Below, in pieces: positions 13,801 through 26,444 of a stretch of DNA of 64,000 nt. The number at the start of each line of letters is the position of its first letter. Position 1 is the first letter of the stretch. A model generated the notes under the pieces. That model was not told the origin of the DNA, ran no database searches, and saw nothing but the letters and a program-made list of their open reading frames with translations. Source of the DNA: Mansonella perstans (lineage: Eukaryota > Nematoda > Chromadorea > Rhabditida > Onchocercidae); assembly GCA_037074765.1 (NCBI GenBank), contig JBAMDO010000573.1, forward strand, positions 124,001-188,000, in the 5' to 3' direction. Made by a program: the position numbers and the translations under genes.

Positions 13801-15691
13801 CAAAGACCAGTGTCGGTATTCGGTCCCGAATTCTCGAATCTAACCTTTGCTGCATCATTTTCTTTTTTATCACATCCTTGCCAATTTGGCAGCCTAACAA
13901 ATTTAGGACGCAATAAGAGGATTTAAGCTAAGAATAATAAGCTATATATTTAAATTAGCATGTATTTTGATGTCGGCTAGCACAAATTAGGTAAGAATCA
14001 AAAAGTAAGCTGAATTAAACTAATAGAAAAGACTGCTCATCCTCGAATAAAATATTGTAATGATCTTACCTTTTTCGGTGAACTTTTTCGGTTTTTCGGT
14101 GAATTTTCATTTATTTTTTTGTTATCGCGAAAATAAAAAACAATTAAACTGTAAAAGAGGCAAAATTTGTGGAATAATTTGCTGTAAAAGAAATTACCTA
14201 AATGATTAATTGTTTAAATATATCAACATTTCTCAATTGCTGCCTTCTCTTTCATTTTTTAGATTTGTACGTCTGTTTGCTCAATGCGTTAATTCAGTCT
14301 AAAAAAGATCTTCATAACAAATACTTAAGAGCACAACAAAAAATGATCTAAAAACTTTAGACAATAAAAGTACTTGCATTTTTAGAAAAAATTTATTCAA
14401 ATTTATGTATCAACTGAACATTAGGATAAGTAAAGGTTCGTTAACCGAATTATTGCTATTGTAGAAATGTATCTCTTCATTCAGGGTTATGATAGGAGAA
14501 AGGATATGAAAAATGATTGGTAAAAGTGTATTTGATCTGTTATGTTTGCAAAAGAAAGCATTGTTTCCCAATAATTTACGTTTGAAATTAGAGAAATATA
14601 TGGAAATAAGGAATATAAATAAGCCATAGGCACTAATATAAATAAGCTATAGCCATAGGCACTTTGAATAAACGAAAGATAATCACAGAGCGCTAATTGA
14701 TATCAATAATTTTATTGCTGTAGAAAAGTGACGAAATATCAATAGTGCAGAGAAACTACCTTTATTTAGTTGCAATAAAACTTTTTCTAGAAGAAAATTA
14801 TGCATGTCCATCTTCTGTTGATGATTTCATTCCTTAATATCACCTGTAATCACACCAATTAGAGTGGTTGTTGCTGGAGGTTGCCGAATTCGAACCAAAC
14901 AATCTCTTCAATGCATTATTCATTAAACAGTTCCTGAATTAATTTCGCTTAAAATGATACCAAGAAAATATAGTTGCAAAACTTTTTGATATTACCTCTT
15001 TCCAAACGTGAGTTAAGTTTTCAGAGCAGTTTCAATGCTTCACTAATAGATGAAATCTAATACGATGATATTTCTTTATTTGTTATTTTATTTTTAATTG
15101 TTTCTGATGACCGTGTTTGCTATTTTAACAGTAATTGACGCAGTTTCATCTTGTTCAGAAAGATTGAAAACACATCATTTCCTGAATTTGAAAATTGCTT
15201 TCAATCCAGGTGTGGTATTTAGACATATGGGTAAATTATTCAGTAGAGCATTTACGTATCACAAAGATATAACCATGAAATTTCAACATTTTTCGACTCT
15301 TCTTATAAGACAACTTAATGCGACTGTTGATAATATAATTAAAAACTCAAGAAAAAAATCATTTTGGCGTTTAAATTATCGTTCAATGCAAATGAATATT
15401 GATAAGATCTTTCCTCTTACATAATTCATATGAAGATTTTGATTTAATATGCTTACAATTTGTAGTGTTGCATTGAACACAATAAATTAATGAAGTTTAG
15501 CAGAAATAAAATGAGTTTATATGTCTAGTTCAATTTAGTTCTGCTATCGAAAGCCAAACTTACTTTTTATCGATATATTTTAGTAATGCCCTAGCCGTCA
15601 TCATTATAATTCGTGATGAACAATGTCTGAAGATGCCGTCATCATAATTCGTGATGAATTATCATGAAGATCGGATAGCAACTTATTTCAG

Positions 15692-18642
15692 GGCTTTGAC
15701 ACCAAACCGGAAGTGCACCAGGTACATAGTCAGATGCACATGAGAGAAGCCAAGCCATACAAATGTACGCACTGTATCAAATCCTTCGCGAATAGCTCGT
15801 ACCTGTCGCAGCACATGAGGATACATCTTGGTATAAAGCCCTTCGGACCCTGCCAATACTGTGGTAAAAAGGTTCGTTTTTTTTTTCTAATCTTTTGCTA
15901 TCTTCCATAATTCAACCTTATCTTCGTCGATATTATTTGAATTTGTAAAAAAAAAGAGAAAAAAACTAAAAAAAATAATTGCAAGTGGGAAAATAAAAAT
16001 ATAACACAAAAAATTCAAATTTACAAATTTCAGTTCACACAGCTATCACATCTGCAACAACACATTAGAACGCATACTGGTGAGAAGCCATACAAATGTA
16101 AATTTCAAGGCTGCGAAAAGGCGTTTAGTCAGCTCTCAAATTTGCAGTCACATTCAAGATGTCACCAGTCCGATAAGCCATTCAAGTGCAATAGGTACTT
16201 TTCTCAGAAATAAGATACATCACCTTTAAATCCCTTAAATAGATCACATTCTAAAAATTTGCTAATTAGATTACTCCAAGTGACTTACTGATAAGAGCCA
16301 TCTCAAGCTATCACTCAGCTAATTAAGTTCACTGATTGTTGATGAGTTCATAATAATCAGTATTGCTTAAATTGGGCTTGATTGAAATTATAACAATGTT
16401 ACATTGTCATTTGATATTTATAATGGTAAAGAAAGAAGTGAATGATGATAAAATAATTTTCAGCTGTTACAAATGCTTCACCGATGAACAAGCATTATTG
16501 GAACATATACCAAAGCACAAGGAATCAAAGCACTTAAAGGTATTTTACATGGGTCAGTTATAAAGTGTTATTTTTTCAAAGAAAACCATAACAGAAATGG
16601 ATCGTTTTCTTTGATAAATAAATATACGTCCTGCTCCACCGGTCATTATCTGATCCGGTTCATCTAATCTGGTTAGAAATTTCTTACTCAGCTTTTTTAA
16701 TGATGTTGAATTTCTTTCTTCCACTTCCTTTTACTTTTTCTGAATCCAATCCTTAATAGATAACGTAGAGAAAAAATCGTCCTAGCAAATAATATTCTGA
16801 AACAAAGTAAAGCTTCATTTGTCATCAATTATTATGAAAGTATTGTCTGAATTTTTTGGCAACCCATAACTTTCATCTTTTATTGAAACATCTCACAAAA
16901 ATTCTGCTTTTAATCCGACTTAAAAACTTTTTTATTTCCATTTTCTGCAAATACTTTTCTTATTCGAATGAAATTAATTTTATAATTATAAACATAAAAA
17001 TAACGTCTTTTTAATCATCTTGGAAAAAAAAAATAGAAAGCTAAAGAAAGCTTACGTAGTTTGCGTGATTTAAATATTTTTTAAATATAAATTCAAAAAA
17101 AAGTTTCAGGTGCACATCTGCCCATACTGTGGTAAATCTTACACGCAACAAACTTATCTTGCAAAGCATATGACTAAGCATGCTGACAGGAGAAACATGT
17201 ATGCTTTTTTAAGCGTTTATCCTGACTCATATGCTAAAAATTTTTTAAAAAAAGAACGGTTTCATTGGTTGTAGTCTCGAATGCAATGAATCATGCTCTG
17301 TGACTTGCCCTGTTTCAGCTGAATGATAAGTGAGATGTCGGATTTGGTACCATTAGTTTTAATCAGCTTATTGAAACTAGTTCACAATTAATATATTAGA
17401 AGTTCGTATTTTTATCTCCTTGAAAAATTTCTTGAATAGTCATTACAGAAGCAATTTTATGGAAGGTCTAGAAGGCCTGAATGCATGGAGAAATGAAGCG
17501 GCTGCAGCATCATCAGCTCCTACGATGGCAGCCGCTGCACATGGGATTTCGGATCTAGCTTCCGTGACACAACCACAAATAGACTTTAGTTTGTTTGCTT
17601 TTTTTTTATAAAAATTTCGTAGAAATTACAAGTAATTATTAAATTAATGAATTATTGCTTAGATTAATCCTTAATTTTTGGAAAAAATGTGAAAAGAAAA
17701 TTAAAAATATTTTGCTTCTGTCGTCTTAGCAAGCTTCGCCACTTCATTAGATATCAGAATTTCAGAAAATTTTATTGATATTTCTTGATATCGTTCTTCG
17801 AATACATACCTATTTAAAATTTCAAGGAGAAATCTTTCACATGTGAACTTAAGAAATCTTAACTTGACTTGTAAGAACTTATAATAGTTTCCTATATGTC
17901 ATATTAGAAAAAATCGTTGAACACAATGATTTCATTGCTATTCACAAAAAAAATACATTTAAAAATTTTTTGTCAATAAATTTAATTTTTCCAAAAAATT
18001 GACAGATTTAGCTAATAAGAGAGGAAAAATCAATAAAGCTTTTAAGAACTGAACTTGCAACTTTTTTCTGTAAATGAGAATGCTAATTGCAGGTCACTTC
18101 AACGCAGGGATACCAGCTTCAGTGCTTTCGGCTGCAAATCAGTCAGCCTCGGTGGTTGCGACCAGTTCTGTGACAAGTGCAGCAGCAGCATGTAGCTATC
18201 CGAGTGCTGCTTCAACGGCCACTGCAAATCAGATGATGGTCAACGATCCTTCCGCGTTTCGTCTTAATATGGCTGCTTTTGGTAGGACACTGAGCACAAA
18301 CAGATCCTATTTCCCTTTCGACAATACGGCATTCAAGTCAGAAGCACCGAGGCCGGCAGGGTTAGCTACGGTTTAAACTTTCAGAAGTAGGAAATATGGC
18401 AGAAATACTAAAAAAAAATAAGGATCGAAATAAGACAACGATGACCTGCACGATTATGCAAAATCAGTCAAGATTATTCTTTGAAATAGACAAGATCCTA
18501 ACTTTTTTTTTATGAATTTTGGTTTTTCAGGTTCAACATGATAACACCATTGGAGAAAATTCAATGCTACACGCAGCAAACATCCTCAACATCCGCTGTT
18601 CAGGATCAGCAGTTCCAGAATACGATGCTCAATTACAAGTAG
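15692..18642 (+). CDS. lin-29: LIN-29-like C2H2 zinc-finger transcription factor (5' incomplete)
   Basis: Orthologue of the nematode heterochronic factor LIN-29 (rotund/squeeze/ZNF362-384 family), a DNA-binding nuclear protein that in C. elegans triggers the larval-to-adult switch of the epidermis. Seven exons join in phase: 15,692-15,871, 16,034-16,194, 16,464-16,539, 17,110-17,198, 17,449-17,588, 18,093-18,360 and 18,531-18,642 (341 residues seen). Five C2H2 fingers follow a short MREAKPYKC lead-in. Family signatures include [53 protein letters not shown], and a fourth finger with [12 protein letters not shown]. The tail is Ala/Ser-rich, then Gln/Thr-rich. The first exon starts in phase 0 with no ATG, so N-terminal exons lie upstream and were not found. 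The last junction uses GTTAGC at 18,361; reading through instead gives a stop five codons later. Confidence 0.93.
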
Positions 18643-21600
18643 AAAAAAGAAGTTCATCGCGGGTTTTAAATTAGAAGCGACCGTCACCATTACCATCATC
18701 AGTATACCGTCATCCTCTTTAGTTATTACTACCACTACTACTCCTCTTCCTACTGCAATTCTTGTGTATAGGCGAAAAACATTCCTGACTTGATTTGTGC
18801 ATTCTTCAACTGAATGTATAAGATTGAAACGTTAAAAGATCACTTCCTTATTATACTTAAAGATGACAAATACTTTTAATTAATTTCCTTCACATCCACG
18901 TTTAAATTGAGGTGAAACATCGTGAATTTTATGAGAAGTTGATTTTTACTGGAGGTAGTTCAATCAAGGCAATGATCTATCTTGTCACTATTTCCGCATC
19001 TAGGCCTATCTCAGGTAAAATAAACGTATATTTAGACATTTTAACCTCTTTTCAGAATGATTTAGGCACTTAATAGTGATTATTGCTGCCCAGGATGCAC
19101 TGGTAATTTGCATCTTTAAGTAAGCCGATTTATGCTATTTCATTGCTGATTGAGTTGTCGAAGAAACTAATTTCTTGTTGGCGGAAATTTTTCTAGAGGT
19201 TATGAAATCTTTGACAAGTTGTATGCAGGAGATCATGTTTTGTAGTATAGTTGATAATCAACTGCGAACGATGAAAGAGATCATGGTGATAGTTCTTGAT
19301 TCTGATATGCTAAGTTGAACTTCCTTCCATCTCGTTTCTTGCTTAATAACTATATAATACGTGTGCTGAAAAGGAGTAAGTTCCAGGAAGACGCTTTATT
19401 TTTATTAAAATCAAAAAATCATTGTCTTATTTTATATTACTCTTAAAATGAATAACTTTCTGATTGCTATCTTTTTTGAAGGAATTTTGAGTATTTTTAA
19501 ACTGAACAATTCCCATTTTCTTTCTCCACTTTTTTCTTTCCCAATAGTAGCAATTTTTTTCTTTCAACGATAGCAATCTTATTTTACTTAAGTTCAATTA
19601 TTTATCTGTAGTGTAATCATCCTAAGCGAAAATTCTGACCTGGACCATAATTTCAACTTTCGATTTTGTGACAATATTAATTAGAACATTTTTCTTGAAG
19701 CAAAATATTTATGAAGCAGCGGAGTACCTACTTTTGTTTCATACTGCATTATTTTTTTTTGTTCTGCTCCCAGATCATTATATCACTGCTACTTGGTTGC
19801 ATCTAAAACAATCTCAAGAAGTACCATGCAGAAGAGCTCGTACTACTTCCTCATTTTTATTTTCTGTTATATTTTTCATCTCTCTGTGCAAATTGAAACA
19901 CATAGTTAAGCTGTTTTTTTAACTGCATCATTTTGAGACTATTTGTTCTAGATATATTTCAGTTCTTGTAATAGAGCTGAATAAGCTAATAAATTCTCTA
20001 GTAGAGATGATCCCAGTAGAGATGAACTTTAAAATCAAGTAGTCAGGTACACAGATGGCTTAAGATTTTGCTGTTTTGGAAAATTCTGGAAACATAAGGA
20101 TATATAAATTATAAGGGAAATAAAGCTGAATAAGCTGATAAATTCTCTGCCACGGAGAAAATAAATTGTCCTTTTTGCAACTGTTAATGATGGATGAAAG
20201 CTGAAGTCCCATCAGATTTAATTTTAAATTCTGATTTTAATAATTTTCATCCTTAATATCTGCGTTCTGATATCGTGCAAATAATTGCTGGGAAATAATT
20301 AGGATAAATTAAGATTTTATATAGAACTATTTTGGAAAGATGGACTTTACCTGTACCATAAAATTATAATCCCTTTAATATTTAATATTTCTGAAATAGA
20401 TTTCTGTGGTTTGATACAGCAGGAATAATTGTTAATAGTTTCGAAATCATAAAAGTTCTAAGCAATAAGCTATCAAATTTTGTAACAAAATGTTTTCAGA
20501 AATTTCATCACAGCAAAAAAAAAGCTCAGATCTTTTGCAGGCGATTTGTTTATTCTTCTCCCGTACGGGTTTTATTTTTTTTTTTTTTCCAGGCAACGTT
20601 ATGTCATCTATTATGAAAAAGATGTCTAAATTAAGCAATTAGATTTCATTACTTGAATAGTTGTTTTTATTCTTTTCTTCATGTTTAGTGTAAAACTGTG
20701 TGTGTACAAGAGTATTTCCCTGGCTTCTTCTCTACTTTAGGCACATATTATTGACAAAGACGGGTTGTATGAAAGGAAAAAGCTTTTTCATTAATATATT
20801 TGTTTTTAATTTAAAAGTGAATTTTTAATTGGGCTTTAAGCCTCCTGAACTGTTCTTGTATTGTCGATAATCGTCTTTTTTTTTGTTGTGTGTTGTTCAT
20901 ATGAGTAGCCTATTGTTCTCCACTCCTTTGAGATCCCGAAAAATTTAAATGTTCCAATTTGATACTAAGTACTCTTGGTAATTTTCACTAAGGACTATTT
21001 AAGCTAGTGCTGTAGCATTACTCTAACAGAACAATGACAGAGTATTTTGTGCTCAAGAAATACTCATTAAAAAGTCAGCAAAGAAGTAGCAAAATAAAAA
21101 AGTTAGTAGCAAAATATACTAATTGCAGTTTTTATAAAGAAACTATTAAGAATTGAGACGTAGGTTCAACAGCTAGGCTACTCATGCATATACCTCCAAG
21201 AGATAAAGCAACACTCCGAATTCCGCGGTCAGTATGCACCGGTGTTTAGCTACACAACATTGCTTTGCATTGTCGTGTTTAAAGCGCATCTCCTTTTGTT
21301 TATAAATCATCATAAAACTTACTGAAATGGTTTTTAAAACAACTGAATTCTTGTCTTCGTTTTTAAATCTGTTCAAGTTTTTGTAGTGTATCCATTGTTG
21401 TCCTCACCTTCGCCGCCACATCATGGATGATTTAGTCTTTTTGGTTAGGTTAGCAAGAATTTTTTGTCATAGAAGTGTCTCTCAATCATTCTGTTTGCTA
21501 ATAGAATGATTGAACATATGTTTGTTAAGACTAGATCAGGTCTACTACCTTTAGTTGAACTAACCATCATCATGTTTAAAGCTCTATAATACAGTTGCTA

Positions 21601-23358
21601 AAATCACAGATGGAAACTGAATACCAATGCCATCATTTGTAGTTGTTAAACATTCAGTTCAACTAAAATTACACAAGAATTGGAAAATTTCAGTTTCATA
21701 GCTTTCAAGCCTATTTTCAAGACGGTGGCTAATAATTAGAGGATTACATAAATGTTATCTTATATGTCGGCCTGAAATTTTATGTTTTTGAAAAGCATTG
21801 AAATTGTTGTTTTCTTCAGTGTTTAAAAAATACTAAAGGAAATAGTGATTTCAAATAAAAAAAAATTGGATATCAGTACTTTTTTCCATTTCAGTAGTAA
21901 TCCGGAGGAAGAAAGTTAGAAAACTCTAGTTTTAAAACTTTGTTAAAATAGTAAGTGCAGGAGGAGATATACTATTCTAATCCTCTGACTGAGAAGTGTA
22001 TTATGTATTAAAGCTCCATCAGTCTGGCCTTTCCTCATGTTTTTTTTTTTTTTTTTTTTGTTCCTTCAATTTTTCTTTTTCATCTCCAATTGCAAGAAAA
22101 ACCTGTTTATGTTCATTGATATTGAACATTTGATTTGATAAATCACAAGTATTCCGTAAAAATTAAATGCAGATTTTCATATTGCATTTGTTCATATGTA
22201 CGTACAACGAAGAGAATTTGTCACTAGTTTCATGCAATACAACAATTCTGCATTGAAAAGTATTGAAATCACCAACTCAAAGATTTATTTCACAATTAAC
22301 AAAATAAAAACGTTATTAGAAAAAGAAAGTTAAGAATTCTTTATTTAAATTAAAGAAAATTAAAAAACAAATTTATTTAATTTTACACGACAAATAATTT
22401 GTTTGTGAATCAAGTTTGCATTGCTAAATCTGTAATGAATATTGATAGTGCAGAATTTAGACAAACAAATATTGTGATAAATGAACACTTTATTAAACAT
22501 GAAATTGATACAATCCCTTAACAATCACAAAGCAGATGAAAGAATTCAATTGAGAGGAATGGAATTTAAAATTGATTGCTGAAAACTACGCTATGCATCA
22601 AAATTTTAAGTAGAATAGATGACATTGATATCGCAAACATTCTTAAAATAACAATACTGAACAAAGCTTATAAAACGTATTTTTTTTTTTATTATTGTAA
22701 TAAATACATTTTCTAACTTTTGTCTCATTTTTGAACTAAATAAAAAAATCATTGATGAAAATAAGTAGCTATAGTTTGAAGAAATTCTGCACATGAATAT
22801 TTCTTTACAATCTTAGTAATAGTAATTAATAGGAGAAGTAGTTCACAGAAGTGCTGATAAAATTTTACTACTGATAAAGAAATAAATAGATGAAAGAACA
22901 ACAAATCATACAACATTGTGATACGGTAACAAAAGTTATTTAATATAATAAAATAAGTACAAATAGAGCATAGATATTAAAAATTATTGTAAAAAGAAAA
23001 AAGTTATAAAAAAAAACATTTCAGAGTAGAAAGTAATGCAAGAAGAAAAGTATGCTAATACTAAACGAGGAAAATTTTGCAATGAATTACGGTAAGATAT
23101 TCTCTTCCATACACTTCCAATACAACATAGTATGAGAATTCCAAATACATAGTATACAAATGCTTTCAAATTAATCTAAACATCTAAAAAAAGTTATATT
23201 TTAGAAGTAAAAATTAAATCAAGTTCAACTTGGATTCAAAGAAAACGACAAACAATGCCTAACTTTATCCAACAACGTAGTAGGATGGCCATTTTCATCA
23301 CGTCACCAGTCACCAGAATGTAAGGAAGAAAAGAAGGGGGAGGTCGTATTCTCCAAAG
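18643..23358. other. lin-29 3' region and intergenic AT-rich sequence
   Basis: Follows the lin-29 stop. An AATAAA lies near 19,018 and may end the transcript. No coding sequence is convincing; the open frames at 19,668-19,922, 20,447-20,638 and 21,182-21,376 are AT-rich and lack splice context or recognisable motifs. A 25-bp dispersed repeat (AGCTGAATAAGCT with ATAAATTCTCT) occurs near 19,976 and 20,126. Confidence 0.5.
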
Positions 23359-23658
23359 GCGGGGGTCAAAGATTTCTGCACAGTTGTGGATGAGTGGTAT
23401 GAAATCCGGATAAAAAGGCGGGGGTTAAGGACTGACTGCACAGTTATGGATGACTGGTATGAAATCCGGATAAAAAGGCGGGGGTTAAGGACTGACTGCA
23501 CAGTTATGGATGACTGGTATGAAATCCGGATAAAAAGGCGGGGGTTAAGGACTGACTGCACAGTTATGGATGACTGGTATGAAATCCGGATAAAAAGGCG
23601 GGGGTTAAGGACTGACTGCACAGTTATGGATGACTGGTATGAAGTCCAATAAAAGGCA
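23359..23658. repeat. 60-bp minisatellite, four identical copies
   Basis: Positions 23,401-23,640 contain four perfectly identical 60-bp units, each with a GGCGGGGG run and GACTGACTGCACAG. A diverged copy lies on the left (from about 23,359) and a decayed partial copy on the right. Because 60 is divisible by three, long open frames exist on both strands (20-residue repeats); these are probably a by-product of the repeat. The unit is far more GC-rich than its surroundings. It sits about 400 bp upstream of the ZCCHC9-like gene. Confidence 0.97.
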
Positions 23659-24056
23659 AAGTTGGATAATTGAAATTAGAGGCATAATTAGATTAAGTTG
23701 ATAAGGAAAAAAAGGAAAGCGGATAAGAAGGAAAGAAGTTATGCTATGATATGTTTTATTCGTGTATTAATTTGTCATTAATCAGAAGCTTTTCATAAGT
23801 GTATTATCGAAGAAATCGTTTGAAGTGAAAAGACGAATAGTTCACGAATAAGCAGTTGTTCACTTGAAGAGATTACGGCTAAATGTGATCAATTGTACCA
23901 TGAATTCTCAGGTCATCACTTTTTTTTCCCATTTATTCTTTATGTCGAGAATTTGCTTATTGTAAGATATTATGAGCTTTTTTTGATATTTCAAATATGC
24001 ACATATGTTTATTTAATTTAATATTTAAGAATTTATCGAAAATAGCAAAATCGTTA

Positions 24057-26320
24057 ATGACGATAACAGATTTGGAAGAAGTGAAAGAAAAAGTTCGTCA
24101 ATTATGCAAAGATGGTGAGTTGGAAAAATCACAAGCCTCAAAATTAGTAAGAAGATGGAGAAGTTGGCAATGGCAAAATAAGCAGAAACAAAACAGAGTA
24201 AGATGGATTTTCACTATTTTAATTTTGAAATAATTCTCAATATTTTTATTTTGTTTCTACTATATGACAACAATAATTTCATATACGTTTTATATCGATT
24301 TTTATTTTTATTTTTATTTTTCATAAAATTAAAACCATATATTACTCAATATTTGTATTAGTGTCAAACGTTGTTAATGATCGCATAATAAGGAGTGATA
24401 CGACTTAAGATACCATATCATTATCTATCAGCACTTTACATAGATTCCTTGCAATCCTTTATCTCTTTCTTATCTCATGTTCGTCCAGCTTAGGATAATA
24501 TATCCAACATTCCATAGCTATTCTTGAATTCATAATCTGTTACTGGAAAAGTAAAATAAAGATGTATCTTTCGATAGTATCTAACTCAAGCAGAGAATGC
24601 TAGTTTTCTGGTTTTATAAAGGAAAAAATTTAGGAAACAATAATCAACAGTTTGTCAGCAAAGTTTGATTCTACAGAAGAACAAACATTAGATGATGTGA
24701 AGCTGTTGATTAATGAATATGTGGTATCAGGTAAAATTACTTACGAAGATGGAGCGTCTCTCATTAAAAAGTGGCGGAAGCGTGAAAGTCGTCGAGTAAA
24801 GCGGCAGTTAAATAAAGGAAATAAGTCGGTAGGTATCTTTTTCTTAATCAACAGTGACTTTCTCTGTGAATATTTCGACTTAGATATCTGACTTTGAAAC
24901 TTTCTTCATATATTTCAATTATTAATAGTTTTCAGTGCTGTTTTTTTTGTCGGCAAACGGGTCATAAATTTTCAAACTGTCCAGAAAAAGACGGCGAGAT
25001 AATGGGGTCCGGAATCTGTTTCAAATGTAGTTCTACAGAGCATACATCCTCGCAGTGTCAGCGTAAAAACATTCGTGGTACGATTCTAACGATTATAATA
25101 TTATCGGTTTCATCTCTTATTCATCTAAATTTTATCAGTATTTTTATTTTGATATGTTGGTTTAGAATCAATTGCAAATATTTTAATGTTATTTCAAGGT
25201 TTTCCATATGCGACGTGCTTTGTATGCAGGCAGCAAGGACATCTCTCTAGAGACTGTGATAAAAATGCAAATGGAATATATCCAGATGGTAGGCACTTTT
25301 TTCTTAATGGTATTCTTATGTTATGGCTACACAAATTCTTTTTCTGTGTATATGTACATGTGCGTTGGTATCAGAATTCAAAATGCCAAGTTAAGCGATT
25401 ATAAAACTCAGTTTTGAGTCTCTGACTTAGAGATACATTTAAAAACTCTTTTTATGTTGTCTCAAGGTTTCCTTTGACAAATTTTGATAAAAACTCTGCT
25501 ATATGATGAAATAATAATAGAAAAATATCACGCTTCAAATCAATTTTTCTCTCTATGTATGTCATGAAAATGACAGGACAAAAAAATCGCTAAAAATCTT
25601 TTTTTTGAAAATTCGTTGTTTTGATCTGAAATGGTTCATTTTTTACCATGTTTTTCTAAAAATTAAGATGAATAAAAGTGCATATTTTTGATTGAAAATT
25701 TTCATTTTTGAAAATTTTCAATCATTGCAATCAGTCGCATAATCATTCATTACTCGTTTCAGGAGGGTCATGTAATTTATGTGGATCTCAAAAGCATTTG
25801 AAAAAAGATTGCCCGCTCAGAGAAAACACAGGTGCTAATAGTCAAACAGGTATGACATTCATAAGCAAAATTATTGGAGTATGAAATGATTTGTCAGCGA
25901 TTTTAACCGGTTTGACTAACTTTTCTTATTCATTATATTCTGAGATGTAATGAAATTTTATTGCGAGTGAAAAAACTGTTTTTCAAAGCTCAATATAGGA
26001 AAGATACAATAATGCATAGAGGAATATAAATAAAAAGGATTAGTTAGTTTTTTAAATCCTTGGATTTCAGTTGCATAGATAATGTGTAAATTATCTCTTC
26101 AATATTTTAAATAGAGCTCTGGGTTTAAAATTATGCGCGATGATCCTTTCAGTATTTCAAAAAATCATTCCTTTGTGCTGCTCTAGTCATTATTTCAGAA
26201 TCACTAGTTGTAGCTAAAAATAACGCTATTGGTGGTGATGATGATCTTCTGTACATCGAAGACAGTGTTGTAAACAACAACGTAAAGAACAAATTTGAAA
26301 GAAAAGTCATTCACATATAG
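24057..26320 (+). CDS. zcchc9: ZCCHC9-like zinc-knuckle protein
   Basis: Orthologue of zinc finger CCHC domain-containing protein 9, a nuclear/nucleolar RNA-binding family. Six exons join in phase: 24,057-24,197, 24,634-24,828, 24,936-25,077, 25,199-25,288, 25,763-25,849 and 26,199-26,320, giving 258 residues (human protein about 271). The N-terminal two exons hold two similar Trp-Arg-ended helices (LVRRWR, LIKKWRKRESRR). Four CCHC knuckles follow in the order and spacing of ZCCHC9: CFFCRQTGHKFSNC, CFKCSSTEHTSSQC, CFVCRQQGHLSRDC, CNLCGSQKHLKKDC. The linkers GIC, FPYATCF and GIYPDGG also match the family. The C-terminus is acidic (GGDDDLLYIED), then basic. I chose the ATG at 24,057, 27 nt after an AG that could take a spliced leader; an in-frame ATG 60 nt upstream is less likely. 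Confidence 0.95.
25690..25723. repeat. perfect 15-bp inverted repeat with 4-nt loop
   Basis: Arms 25,690-25,704 and 25,709-25,723 are exactly complementary around a TTTT loop. It lies in the fourth intron of the ZCCHC9-like gene, about 40 bp before the acceptor. The arms are mostly A and T. Confidence 0.9.
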
Positions 26321-26438
26321 AATGTTTCTGTCAGTGATTTGGGCTCAGAAGGATCGATTGCAAAATGCAGTACTGGTGAAGAAATAATATCGATGGATAT
26401 ACTGAAATTCTTTGAAATTTCATCAATCATTTAATTGA

Positions 26439-26444
26439 AATAAA
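26439..26444 (+). terminator. polyadenylation signal of the ZCCHC9-like gene
   Basis: AATAAA 119 nt after the stop codon, in the expected orientation and distance for a nematode 3' UTR. Confidence 0.6.

Larger units (their letters stand above)
8323..15691. other. AT-rich region, probably upstream or intronic to lin-29
   Basis: No confident gene. It holds a (TG)n tract (10,187-10,261), poly-A/T runs, a smaller TG-rich patch (13,060-13,115) and scattered open stretches: 10,690-10,818 (+), 12,780-13,010 (-), 13,710-13,900 (either strand), 14,840-14,940 (+) and 15,110-15,424 (+). The 15,110 frame begins with ATG and a short hydrophobic segment and runs 104 codons, but about one or two open frames of this length are expected by chance in a window of this size and composition. 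Just before the lin-29 exon, an imperfect direct repeat (15,594-15,620 and 15,635-15,658) carries GCCGTCATCA and ATTCGTGATGAA. Confidence 0.45.

Noticed and set aside
14870..14905. TTCGAA-containing segment resembling a tRNA T-arm on the minus strand
   Set aside because: The stem does not pair and no anticodon or D-arm can be placed.
15110..15424. 104-codon open frame with a short hydrophobic start
   Set aside because: One or two frames of this length are expected by chance at this base composition; no splice or family support.
18952..18975. GGAGGTAGTT, similar to the let-7 family seed, downstream of lin-29
   Set aside because: Only the seed-like part matches and the flanking sequence does not fold into a miRNA-like hairpin.
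21539..21552. CTACTACCTTT, partly complementary to let-7
   Set aside because: Nine matching bases with a wobble at seed position 2, about 2.9 kb after the lin-29 stop and beyond the likely 3' end.
23310..23652. Long open frames on both strands with 20-residue repeats
   Set aside because: A 60-bp tandem repeat with no stops is open automatically; there is no start, splice or promoter support for a protein.
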